The notes below the pieces were generated by a model. It saw nothing but the letters and a program-made list of their open reading frames with translations. It ran no database searches and was not told the DNA's origin. From an uncultured Eubacteriales bacterium (GTDB taxonomy: Bacteria; Bacillota; Clostridia; Oscillospirales; Oscillospiraceae), in contig ONTN01000010.1 in the NCBI GenBank assembly GCA_900320765.1, forward strand, positions 1-23,624: a DNA stretch of 23,624 nt, given 5' to 3'. How positions within the stretch are numbered: the stretch's first letter is position 1; each line of letters opens with the position of its first letter. Shown here in pieces: positions 6,810-14,211 of the stretch. The position numbers were made by a program, and so were the translations under genes.

Positions 6810-6900
6810 AGAAAAATGTACGTTTATTAAACGAATAAATAATAAAGCGGTTGCATCTTAGTGCGAAAACCCCGCATTGCAAATGCAAAAAAAAACCCGC

Positions 6901-6929
6901 TTGACAAGCCAAAAGCCTTATGCTAAATT
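6901..6929 (+). promoter_or_regulatory. Promoter of the thrS leader
   Basis: TTGACA (6901-6906), a 17-base spacer, and TAAATT (6924-6929) preceded by TGC, an extended -10. The transcript should begin near 6936. The 90 bases between repeat C and this promoter are AT-rich and hold only a small GCATT-GCA-AATGC hairpin (6873-6885). Confidence 0.8.
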
Positions 6930-6935
6930 AGGCAA

Positions 6936-7089
6936 TGTAAAAATGGCAGCGACGGAACTAACCAATCCCGAGCCGGCCGGGAATCAACCGGCACGCCTGA
7001 TACCCGTTAAAGTATCTCCCGAGTAAGAAATTAGGGTGGAACCGTGCAATTATTGCGCCCCTGTCACAGACAGGGGCGTTTTATTTTTT
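6936..7089 (+). promoter_or_regulatory. T-box riboswitch (threonine-specific) upstream of thrS
   Basis: T-box leaders sense uncharged tRNA and let transcription continue when the amino acid runs short. The diagnostic T-box sequence AGGGTGGAACCG is at 7033-7044. A stem III with the usual CCGTTA loop is at 6999-7016 (GATAC with GTATC). An intrinsic terminator follows at 7056-7089. The part for stem I and stem II (about 6945-6998) is short; it shows a TCCCG/CGGGA hairpin, and ACC, a threonine codon, occurs at 6961-6963 and 6987-6989 as specifier candidates. The downstream gene and an ACC specifier agree on tRNA-Thr. Which ACC is used is not settled by eye. Confidence 0.9.
7056..7089 (+). terminator. 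Regulated terminator of the T-box
   Basis: A perfect ten-base stem, CGCCCCTGTC (7056-7065) with GACAGGGGCG (7069-7078), loop ACA, then a T-rich tail with one A. The competing antiterminator would pair the T-box sequence with bases just before this stem. Confidence 0.92.
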
Positions 7090-7103
7090 AGGAGTTGAAA
7101 ACC

Positions 7104-8888
7104 ATGGAAGAAAATTTTGAATTCAGCTTTGAAAATCCCGAACACCGCCATAAATACTGGCACACCTGCAGCCACGTTATGGCTCAGGCGGTAAAGCGCC
7201 TCTGGCCGGAGGTCAAGCTCGCCATCGGCCCCGCCATCGACGAGGGCTGGTACTATGACCTCTATTCCCCCTTCGCCTTTACCCCCGACCATATGGAGAA
7301 GATCGAGGCGGAGATGCGCAAGATATGCAAGGAAAAGCTCAAGTTAGAGCGCTTCGAGCTTCCGAGAGCCGAGGCTCTTGAGTTTATGAAGGACGAGCCC
7401 TTCAAGGTCGAGCTCATAAACGATCTGCCCGAGGGCGAGGCGATAAGCTTCTACCGCCAGGGCGAGTTCACCGACCTCTGCGCCGGCCCGCATCTCGACT
7501 CCACCGGCAGAATAAAGGGTAACGCGATAAAGCTTTTGGCCTGCAACGCAAGCTACTGGCGCGGCGACGCTTCCCGCGAGAGCCTTCAGAGGATATACGG
7601 CATCGCCTTCCCGAAGAAGGAGGAGCTTGACGCATACGTCACCCGCCTCGAGGAGGCGAAGAAGCGCGATCACCGCAGGATAGGCAAGGATATGCAGCTC
7701 TTTATGACCGACGACCTCGTCGGAAGGGGCATGCCGATGTTCCTGCCCCGCGGCTACACGATCTGGCGCGAGCTTGAAAACTACATCCGCGATAAGGAGC
7801 TGAAGCTCGGCTATCAGCATGTTATGACCCCCTGCGTCGGCACCGTGGAGCTCTACAAGACCTCCGGCCACTGGGATCACTATAAGGAGAATATGTTCCC
7901 CGCGATGCAGGTCGACGAGGAGACCTACGTGCTCCGCCCGATGAATTGCCCGCACCATATGATGATCTACGCCAACCAGCCGCACTCCTACCGCAACCTC
8001 CCGCTCCGAATCGGCGAGATAGCCCACGACTTCCGCTACGAGGCCTCCGGCGCCCTCAAGGGCATCGAGCGCGGCCGTCACTTCTGCCAGAACGACGCCC
8101 ACCTCTTCGTGACGCCCGAGCAGATAAAGGACGAGGTCAGCAAGGTCTGCGACCTCATCTTCGAGTGCTATAAGGATTTCGGCATCACCGATTACCGCTG
8201 CGTTCTCTCCCTCCGCGATCCCGCGGACAAGGTAAAGTACCACCCGGACGACGAGATGTGGAACACCGCCGAGGCCGCCCTGCGCGAGGTCCTCGTTGAG
8301 CTCGGCATCGACTTTACCGAGGAGATAGGCGAGGCTGCCTTCTACGGCCCGAAGCTCGACGTTAACGTCCGCCCCGCCGTCGGCGCTGAGTACACCCTCT
8401 CCACCTGTCAGCTCGACTTCTGCCTGCCCGCGAAGTTCAAGCTCACATATATCGACCGCGACGGCTCGGAGAAGACCCCCGTCGTCCTCCACCGCGCTAT
8501 CCTCGGCTCCCTCGACCGCTTTATGGCGTATCTGATTGAGGAGACGATGGGCGCCTTCCCGACCTGGATAGCCCCGGATCAGGTCAAGGTGATGACGATT
8601 ACCGACCGCGTAAACGATTACGCTCTCTCCGTCACCGAGAAGCTCTGCGCCCTCGGCGTCCGCGCCGAGGCCGATCTCAGAAACGAGAAGATCGGCTACA
8701 AGATCCGCGAGCATCAGAGCATGAAGGTGCCCTATATGCTCGTTATCGGCGATAAGGAGGCCGAGAACGGCGAGGTAAGCGTCCGCACCCGCGAGGGAAA
8801 GACGGCGACTATGTCCGCCGAAGCCTTCGCTGAGGCGATAACCGCCGAGATAAAGTCGAAGAGCCTCACGCTCACGATAGGAGAATAA
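7104..8888 (+). CDS. thrS: Threonyl-tRNA synthetase lacking the N-terminal TGS domain
   Basis: This class II synthetase charges tRNA-Thr and clears mischarged Ser-tRNA. The 594 residues begin directly at the editing domain: HTCSH (residues 20-24) and CAGPH supply the zinc-like editing centre, so proofreading should work. The usual TGS domain of about 60 residues is absent. The catalytic core keeps the zinc ligands, Cys of MNCPHH, His of NDAHLF and His of LHRAILGS. Motif 2 is variant: FRYE where HRNE is common, and RGRHFCQNDAH for RVRGFTQDDAH. The anticodon domain is complete (about 500-594). I choose ATG 7104, nine bases after AGGAG, over an in-frame TTG at 7095. It is controlled by the T-box. 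Confidence 0.96.
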   Translation: MEENFEFSFENPEHRHKYWHTCSHVMAQAVKRLWPEVKLAIGPAIDEGWYYDLYSPFAFTPDHMEKIEAEMRKICKEKLKLERFELPRAEALEFMKDEPFKVELINDLPEGEAISFYRQGEFTDLCAGPHLDSTGRIKGNAIKLLACNASYWRGDASRESLQRIYGIAFPKKEELDAYVTRLEEAKKRDHRRIGKDMQLFMTDDLVGRGMPMFLPRGYTIWRELENYIRDKELKLGYQHVMTPCVGTVELYKTSGHWDHYKENMFPAMQVDEETYVLRPMNCPHHMMIYANQPHSYRNLPLRIGEIAHDFRYEASGALKGIERGRHFCQNDAHLFVTPEQIKDEVSKVCDLIFECYKDFGITDYRCVLSLRDPADKVKYHPDDEMWNTAEAALREVLVELGIDFTEEIGEAAFYGPKLDVNVRPAVGAEYTLSTCQLDFCLPAKFKLTYIDRDGSEKTPVVLHRAILGSLDRFMAYLIEETMGAFPTWIAPDQVKVMTITDRVNDYALSVTEKLCALGVRAEADLRNEKIGYKIREHQSMKVPYMLVIGDKEAENGEVSVRTREGKTATMSAEAFAEAITAEIKSKSLTLTIGE

Positions 8889-8901
8889 GTATTATAAAAA
8901 A

Positions 8902-8931
8902 GGCTTTCCCGATTATTCGGGGAAGCCTTTT
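8902..8931. terminator. Bidirectional terminator between thrS and the UPF0210 gene
   Basis: A ten-pair stem (8902-8911 with 8918-8927), a six-base loop, a T run on the right and an A run on the left, so it serves both convergent genes. The minus-strand stop codon lies immediately to its right, at 8932-8934. Confidence 0.88.
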
Positions 8932-10281
8932 TTAATTCCTTAAACTGTGCATCGGGGCGGGGATCCTTCCGCCTCTTTTTATGAACTCCGCAGGGGAGTT
9001 TCCGTTTACCGGCATTATCGGCGCGGAGCCTAAAAGGCCGCCGAAATCGACCCTGTCGCCCACCGTCTTGCCGGGCACGGGGATGATGCGCACCGCTGTC
9101 GTCTTGTTGTTTATCATTCCGATGGCCGCCTCGTCCGCGATTATGGCGGCTACCGTCTCCGCCGTGGTGTCGCCGGGTACGGCTATCATATCGAGGCCGA
9201 CCGAGCATACGCAGGTCATGGCCTCAAGCTTCTCTATCGTGAGCTTGCCGGCGGCCGCCGCCCTTATCATGCCCTGATCCTCAGATACGGGGATAAACGC
9301 GCCCGAAAGGCCGCCCACGTTCGACGAAGCCATAACTCCGCCCTTCTTGACAGCGTCGTTTAATAGTGCGAGAGCCGCCGTCGTACCGGGCGCGCCGACG
9401 GACTCGAGGCCCATCTCCTCAAGTATATCCGCTACGCTGTCGCCTATCGCCGGGGTGGGCGCGAGCGAGAGATCAACGATGCCGAAGGGCACTCCGAGGC
9501 GCTTCGACGCCTCCTGAGCGACGAGCTCGCCCATTCTCGTTATGCGAAAGGCGGTCTTCTTCACCGTCTCCGCGACGACGTTCAGGGGCTGACCCTTAAC
9601 ATGCTTTAGAGCGTTATGCACGACCCCAGGCCCCGAAACACCCACGTTTATAACCGTCTCCGGCTCGCCCACTCCGTGGAAGGCGCCAGCCATAAAGGGG
9701 TTATCCTCAACGGCGTTCGCGAAAACTACGAGCTTCGCGCAGCCCATGCCGCCGGATATCTCGGCGGTCTTTTTCACCGTCTCGCCCATAAGCCTGACGG
9801 CGTCCATATTTATGCCCGCCCTCGTCGTTCCGACGTTCACGCTCGAGCAGACCCGCTCAGTCCTTGAAAGAGCCTCGGGTATAGCGGCGATGAGCCGCCT
9901 GTCGCCCTCGGTAAAGCCCTTGTGCACGAGGGCGGAAAAGCCGCCCAGGAAATTAACCCCGGTCTCGCGAGCCGCCCTGTCAAGCGTCTCGGCGAAGATA
10001 ACGTAGTCCTCCGTCTGGGCTGCCTCGCAGGCTATCGCTATCGGAGTGACGGATATTCTCTTGTTAACGATAGGTATGCCGAATTCCCTCTCGATATCCT
10101 CGCCCGTTCTGACGAGGTCCTTTGCCGAGAGGGTTATCTTATCGTATATCTTTCTCGCGCAGGCCGCGGGGTCCGGGTCTCCGCAGCCGCGCAGGCTTAT
10201 CCCCATCGTTATCGTGCGTATATCGAGATGCTGACGGGATATCATCTCGATGGTCTCAAGTATCTCACCCGTGTTTATCAT
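8932..10281 (-). CDS. UPF0210 (DUF711, PFL family) protein
   Basis: A 449-residue member of the UPF0210/DUF711 family. The sequence opens with ETIEMISRQHLDIRTITMGI and contains the conserved RVCSSVNVGTTRAGINMDAV and FLGGFSALVHKGFT blocks. The fold is related to pyruvate formate-lyase, but no glycyl-radical activity is established and the substrate is unknown. It is a soluble cytoplasmic protein. The ATG at 10281 has a GAGGGG site. It lies ten bases after an ACT-domain gene. This ACT plus UPF0210 pair recurs in many Firmicutes, which suggests the ACT protein senses a small ligand for it. Confidence 0.93.
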   Translation of the reverse strand: MINTGEILETIEMISRQHLDIRTITMGISLRGCGDPDPAACARKIYDKITLSAKDLVRTGEDIEREFGIPIVNKRISVTPIAIACEAAQTEDYVIFAETLDRAARETGVNFLGGFSALVHKGFTEGDRRLIAAIPEALSRTERVCSSVNVGTTRAGINMDAVRLMGETVKKTAEISGGMGCAKLVVFANAVEDNPFMAGAFHGVGEPETVINVGVSGPGVVHNALKHVKGQPLNVVAETVKKTAFRITRMGELVAQEASKRLGVPFGIVDLSLAPTPAIGDSVADILEEMGLESVGAPGTTAALALLNDAVKKGGVMASSNVGGLSGAFIPVSEDQGMIRAAAAGKLTIEKLEAMTCVCSVGLDMIAVPGDTTAETVAAIIADEAAIGMINNKTTAVRIIPVPGKTVGDRVDFGGLLGSAPIMPVNGNSPAEFIKRGGRIPAPMHSLRN

Positions 10282-10291
10282 AATCTACCCC

Positions 10292-10561
10292 TCAAATGCG
10301 GTGCATCGCCTCAAAGATATCCTCGCGCTGGATCCTTATCGTGAGCCCGCGCTCCTCTCCGTCCTTTTTGAGTATGTCGGAAAGCTCGGAGAACGAGACC
10401 GTCGCCGCCGAGGTATCGACTATCATTATCATCGTAAAGTAGTCCTGCAGCACCGTCTGGCTTATATCAAGGATATTGACCCCGTTCTCCGCCAGTATCG
10501 CGCAGACGTTCGCTATTATTCCGACCGTATCCTTTCCTATGACCGTTACTATGCTTCTCAT
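10292..10561 (-). CDS. ACT domain protein (UPF0237 family)
   Basis: The 89 residues are essentially one ACT domain: RSIVTVIGKDTVGIIANVCA, then LAENGVNILDISQTVLQDYF. ACT domains bind amino acids or similar small molecules and act as regulatory subunits. The ribosome site GGAGG (10572-10568) lies just before the ATG and touches the stop codon of the upstream nucleotidase gene, so translation is coupled. The partner is probably the UPF0210 protein encoded ten bases downstream. Confidence 0.93.
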   Translation of the reverse strand: MRSIVTVIGKDTVGIIANVCAILAENGVNILDISQTVLQDYFTMIMIVDTSAATVSFSELSDILKKDGEERGLTIRIQREDIFEAMHRI

Positions 10562-10572
10562 TTTGTTCCTCC

Positions 10573-11145
10573 TTATAATCCGAGCTCATCCAGCGTAAGG
10601 CTGAAGGCGGGGATGAAGTTTTCGATAAAATAATCGACCTCGGGCATTTTGAGCTTTTTAAGCTTACTTAGCGTAGAGTCCGCAGCGCTTTTGAATTCCC
10701 CGTTTCCGGTCTTTAGCTCCTCGAGGCATTTTATGTAGGCCGCTATCTTGTCGGCGGCGTGGACGAGGTCCGCTACGTCCTCCGGTATCTTTAAAAGCTT
10801 TCTGTACTCCCAGCTCAGCTCCTCCGGTAGAGAAGAGACGAGCTTATCGACTGCCGCGTCCTCAATGCGTCTGTAGGCCTCTATCATATTCTCGTCATGG
10901 TATTTTACCGGGGTCGGCATATCGCCGGTAAGTATCTCGGGCGCGTCGTGGAAAAGAGCTGCGGCCGCCGCTCTGTCCGGGTCGCATTCAATTTTGAATA
11001 TATTCCGCCTGATAAGCCCCAAGGCGTGGGCGATCACGGCGACCATGTGGCTGTGCTCCTGCACGTTCTCCCTGTCCGCGTTTCGCATAAGCGCCCAGCG
11101 GTCTATATTTTTAAGCCTTGATACAAGCGCGAAAAAGCTGTACAT
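10573..11145 (-). CDS. yfbR: HD-domain 5'-deoxynucleotidase (YfbR family)
   Basis: YfbR removes the 5'-phosphate from deoxynucleoside monophosphates and helps balance the dNTP pool. The 190 residues show the family pattern: SRLKNIDRWALMRN at residues 9-22 (base and sugar recognition), His31 in EHSH, His66-Asp67 in FHDAPEILTGD, and Asp132 in ADKIA, which together form the metal site. The start is the ATG at 11145 with a GGGGGA site. It is the first gene of a three-gene minus-strand unit with the ACT and UPF0210 genes and is divergent from dnaA. The symbol is by similarity to the E. coli protein. Confidence 0.92.
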   Translation of the reverse strand: MYSFFALVSRLKNIDRWALMRNADRENVQEHSHMVAVIAHALGLIRRNIFKIECDPDRAAAAALFHDAPEILTGDMPTPVKYHDENMIEAYRRIEDAAVDKLVSSLPEELSWEYRKLLKIPEDVADLVHAADKIAAYIKCLEELKTGNGEFKSAADSTLSKLKKLKMPEVDYFIENFIPAFSLTLDELGL

Positions 11146-11172
11146 TCCAATTTTCCCCCGTTTCTTTCGCCT

Positions 11173-11201
11173 ATAATAACATTGGAAGTATCTCTTGTAA
11201 A
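11173..11201 (-). promoter_or_regulatory. Promoter of the yfbR-ACT-UPF0210 operon
   Basis: On the minus strand TTTACA (11201-11196), a 17-base spacer and TATTAT (11178-11173), each five of six to consensus, about 28 bases before the ATG. Confidence 0.7.
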
Positions 11202-11240
11202 GATTATTCTTTATTTATATTGTATATTGGGTTTTTGACC

Positions 11241-11269
11241 TTGCCAAGACGGACAAAATCTGATATAAT
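11241..11269 (+). promoter_or_regulatory. Extended -10 promoter of dnaA
   Basis: TTGCCA (11241-11246), a 17-base spacer, and TATAAT (11264-11269) preceded by TGA, an extended -10. The predicted start is near 11276, about 43 bases before the ATG. Confidence 0.75.
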
Positions 11270-11279
11270 AAATCAGATT
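11257..11279. promoter_or_regulatory. Perfect inverted repeat over the dnaA -10 box, candidate operator
   Basis: AATCTGAT (11257-11264) and ATCAGATT (11272-11279) are perfect inverted half-sites with a seven-base spacer. The spacer contains most of the TATAAT, so a protein bound here would block the promoter. It does not resemble a DnaA box. Confidence 0.45.
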
Positions 11280-11318
11280 GATAATTGGCGCAGAAGCGCG
11301 TTTTTTGGGTGGTGGAAT

Positions 11319-12626
11319 ATGATAAACTCGCCGAACGATATATGGGAGCACGTCCTTGAGATATTAAAGGATAAGCTGACCCCCGTCGCTATAAACACCT
11401 GGTTTACCGAGTGCAGCGTCCTCAGCGTTACAGACTCCCGCCTCGTTTTATGCATTCCCTCCGATTTTAAGCGGAATATAGTCGAATCCCGCTTCAAGGT
11501 GGATATTATGAACGCGCTGAGGGAGCTCTTTTCCGGCGAGTTCGACGTTAGCTTTGTCGGCCTATCCGAGATAAAGGAGGCTGACGAAAAGGAGATGACC
11601 CGCTTCGGCGAGACCGAGGTCTATTCCTTCTCGAATTTCGTCGTGGGCAACTCCAACAAGTTCGCCTACGCCGCGGCGAAGGCCGTGGCCGACGAACAGG
11701 GAAGGGACTACTCAAATCCCCTTTTCATATACGGAGATTCCGGACTTGGAAAGACACACCTTCTTTACGCGATCCGCAACCAGCTTAAAAGAGCCCACCC
11801 GGAATACTACATCGTTCTCATTCGCGGCGGCGACTTCGTTACCGAGCTCATCACTGCGATTCAAACGGGGCGTTCGCTTGAATTTAAAGAGAAGTACAAA
11901 AGCGCGGACGTCTTCCTCGTGGACGATATCCAGGTCATAGCCGGAAAGGACAGAACGGAGGAAGAGGTATTCCATATATTCAATACGCTCTACGAGGCTC
12001 AGAAACAGATAGTTCTCACCTCTGACCGCCCGCCGGAGGAGATGCTTCTCCTCCCCGAAAGGCTGAAATCCCGATTCTCAAGCGGCTTATTGGCCGATAT
12101 CACCGTTCCTGACTACGAGACGAGAATGGCGATCATAATGAAAAAGTCCAATCAGCTCGGCCTTACCCTCTCAAACGAGGTGATGGACTTCATAGCTAAG
12201 AAGATAACGGCTAATATCCGCCAGCTTGAGGGCGCCGTCAAGCTGATGAAGGCTCAGAGCGATCTTATGGACGCCGAGATAACCCTCGCCATAGCCCAGG
12301 AGGTCTTGGCGAGGATGTTCAGGGAGAAGGAAAACAACGTGCCCACTCCCGAGGCCATCATTGAGGAGACGGCAAAATACTATAACTACTCCGCCCAGGA
12401 GCTCACCGGAAAGAGCAGAGTAAGCCCGATAGTGAACGCTAGGCAGATCGCTATGTACCTCATAAAGCAGCTCACTAACCTCTCCGGCCCGGAGATTGGA
12501 AAGCTCTTTAACCGCGATAACTCAACGGTGCTTTACAGCATAGACCAGGTCGCCGAAAAAATACCCCGCTCGAAGGAGCTCTCGATCACGATAAAGGACA
12601 TCACGGCGAATCTTAACTCAAATTGA
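11319..12626 (+). CDS. dnaA: Chromosomal replication initiator DnaA
   Basis: DnaA is the AAA+ protein that binds and opens the origin. The 435 residues show domain I (1-80), a short linker, the AAA+ core with Walker A GDSGLGKTH (139-147) and Walker B VFLVDDIQ (198-205), and the DNA-binding domain IV with RQIAMYLIKQLTNLSGPEIG. The DNA-recognition signature reads FNRDNSTV where most bacteria have GGRDHTTV, so a contact residue differs. The frame is open from 11118, but the ATG at 11319, preceded by GGGTGGTGG and at the conserved N-terminus, is the sound start. It opens the rightward replication block; the next gene, dnaN, follows after a 240-bp gap. Confidence 0.97.
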   Translation: MINSPNDIWEHVLEILKDKLTPVAINTWFTECSVLSVTDSRLVLCIPSDFKRNIVESRFKVDIMNALRELFSGEFDVSFVGLSEIKEADEKEMTRFGETEVYSFSNFVVGNSNKFAYAAAKAVADEQGRDYSNPLFIYGDSGLGKTHLLYAIRNQLKRAHPEYYIVLIRGGDFVTELITAIQTGRSLEFKEKYKSADVFLVDDIQVIAGKDRTEEEVFHIFNTLYEAQKQIVLTSDRPPEEMLLLPERLKSRFSSGLLADITVPDYETRMAIIMKKSNQLGLTLSNEVMDFIAKKITANIRQLEGAVKLMKAQSDLMDAEITLAIAQEVLARMFREKENNVPTPEAIIEETAKYYNYSAQELTGKSRVSPIVNARQIAMYLIKQLTNLSGPEIGKLFNRDNSTVLYSIDQVAEKIPRSKELSITIKDITANLNSN

Positions 12627-12866
12627 CTTTTCCTCCTTTTCCGTGGAAAACGGAAAACCCTCCTGTGGAAAACCGGGATAATTTCGGAAAGCCCGGGATA
12701 AAAAGGGAAAACGCGGAAAAAACCGAAAGGGTAAAAAATCAAGCGCTTCGGGGCTTTGACGCGGTTTTCCATAAAAGTTTTCCAATAAACAACAATAACA
12801 TTAAATATATAAAATATATTTATTTTCTTATATAGATATTACATTTTTTAAACGGAGGACGTAATT
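12627..12866. other. Probable chromosomal origin (oriC) between dnaA and dnaN
   Basis: There is no gene in these 240 bases. The left part (12628-12783) carries nine copies of GGAAAA or its complement, two of them as GTGGAAAA 22 bases apart (12643-12650 and 12665-12672). TGTGGAAAA at 12664-12672 is one base from the reverse complement of the DnaA box TTATCCACA. CCGGGATAA occurs twice, 20 bases apart. The right part (12784-12850) is almost pure A and T, as expected of the unwinding region. Position, repeats and composition fit oriC. No perfect DnaA box is present. Confidence 0.65.
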
Positions 12867-13982
12867 ATGAAGTTTACCTGCGAAAAGGGGTTTTTAGTAA
12901 ACGCCGTGAACACCGCCTCGAGGGCCGCCCTCGCAAAGAGCGCCGTTCCCAGCCTTGAGGGTCTTTTGATTGAGGCCGACGAGGGCGTTACCATAACCGG
13001 ATACGATCTCAAGATAGGCATCAGATCCTTCCTTCCCGCCGACGTTACCGAGCCGGGAGTTATCATCATTAACTCAAAGCTCTTCGGCGAGATCATAAGA
13101 AAGCTTCCCGACGACGTTATAACGATAGAGTCGGAAGAGAACTATCACGTTACCATAAACTGCGGAATGAGCGAATTTTCAATAATGGGAATGAACGCTT
13201 CAGACTATCCCGAGCTTCCTACCGTGGATTATCAGAATTCTGTGGAGATATCCGAAAAGGCTCTTAAGGCCGTTATCAGCGAGACGAACTTCGCCGTTTC
13301 CGATAATGAGGCGAGACCCATACACACCGGCGCTCTCTTCGAGCTGGGCGATGGAGTTTTGACCGTCGTAGCAGTTGACGGATACAGGCTCGCCCTCAGA
13401 AGGGAGAAGGTAATCTCCGCCGAGCTCGGCGAGGGAAGCTTCGTCGTTCCCGGCACGGCTCTTACCGAGGTCGAGAGAATAGCCTCTGATTCCGAGGACG
13501 CCGCGAGGATAACCGTCGGCTCAAGGCACATTATGTTCAACATCGGCAAAAACCAGCTCATCTCAAGAAGGCTCGAGGGCGAGTTTTTGGATTACAAGAA
13601 GGCGGTCCCCTCGGCTGCAAAGTATCTCCTTGCCGCCGACAGAAGGTCGCTTATCGAGACAATCGAGCGCGTCAGCCTCATTATCTCCGATAAGTTCAAG
13701 AGCCCGGTCCGCTGCGTATTCGGCGACGGTATGATGAGAGCTTCCACCGCGACAGTCCTCGGCAAGGCTCAGGACGAGTGCGTTATCGATGGCGACGGAG
13801 AAAATTTAGAGATCGGCTTCAATAACAGATACGTGCTCGACGCGCTTAAGGCTGCGCCGGCGGACAGGGTCATTCTCAGAATGTCCACCTCGGTAGCGCC
13901 CTGCGTTATAGTGCCGACAGGAGAGGAGAAAAACTTCCTCTATATGATTCTTCCCGTAAGGATGAGGTCAAATGAAAATTAA
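12867..13982 (+). CDS. dnaN: DNA polymerase III beta subunit (sliding clamp)
   Basis: The clamp encircles DNA and tethers the polymerase. At 371 residues it has normal length and the three-domain pattern: MKFTCEKGFLVNAVNTASRA at the start, the LPTVDYQNSVEISEKALKAV block in the middle, and a C-terminus that ends FLYMILPVRM, where the ligand-binding cleft lies. A GGAGG site lies eight bases before the ATG. Its last 11 bases overlap the S4 gene, so the two are coupled. Confidence 0.97.
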   Translation: MKFTCEKGFLVNAVNTASRAALAKSAVPSLEGLLIEADEGVTITGYDLKIGIRSFLPADVTEPGVIIINSKLFGEIIRKLPDDVITIESEENYHVTINCGMSEFSIMGMNASDYPELPTVDYQNSVEISEKALKAVISETNFAVSDNEARPIHTGALFELGDGVLTVVAVDGYRLALRREKVISAELGEGSFVVPGTALTEVERIASDSEDAARITVGSRHIMFNIGKNQLISRRLEGEFLDYKKAVPSAAKYLLAADRRSLIETIERVSLIISDKFKSPVRCVFGDGMMRASTATVLGKAQDECVIDGDGENLEIGFNNRYVLDALKAAPADRVILRMSTSVAPCVIVPTGEEKNFLYMILPVRMRSNEN

Positions 13983-14211
13983 GGCTAAGATTGCAAAGCC
14001 GCAGGAGATAGCAATATCCACCGAGTTTATTAAGCTGGATTCCTTTCTTAAATTCGCAAACGCCGTCGAGTCCGGCGGAATGGCGAAGGAGGTCATTTCC
14101 GCCGGCGACGTAAGGGTAAACGGCGAGGTATGCATTGAGAGGGGAAAAAAGCTCCGCCCGGGCGACAGAGTTTTGTTTGCCGGCGAGTATTATCTTGTTA
14201 CGGGCGAGTAA
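13972..14211 (+). CDS. yaaA: S4-domain RNA-binding protein (YaaA/RlbA type)
   Basis: 79 residues forming a single S4 domain: LDSFLKFANAVESGGMAKEV, then ISAGDVRVNGEVCIERGKKL. S4 proteins of this size bind structured RNA, and the Bacillus homologue next to dnaN has been linked to large-subunit ribosome assembly. It starts inside the end of dnaN, with AGGATGAGG as ribosome site, and its TAA is directly followed by the recF ATG. The position between dnaN and recF is typical of Firmicutes. Confidence 0.93.
   Translation: MKIKAKIAKPQEIAISTEFIKLDSFLKFANAVESGGMAKEVISAGDVRVNGEVCIERGKKLRPGDRVLFAGEYYLVTGE

Noticed and set aside
6801..6900. A second promoter or small RNA between repeat C and the thrS promoter
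   Set aside because: Only a five-base hairpin and A-rich sequence are present; there is no promoter pair with correct spacing and no terminator.
6595..6912. A 105-residue minus-strand protein
   Set aside because: It is the translation of repeat C and part of the thrS promoter region, and it shares repeat-derived residues with the frame in element B.
7344..8714. A 456-residue antisense frame within thrS
   Set aside because: Long antisense frames are common opposite GC-rich genes with this codon bias; the sequence is low in complexity and thrS on the other strand is certain.
12627..12866. A CRISPR-like or iteron plasmid origin, because of the repeats
   Set aside because: The repeats are six to nine bases, irregularly spaced and on both strands, with no repeat-spacer pattern and no cas or rep gene. 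The dnaA-dnaN setting points to the chromosomal origin.
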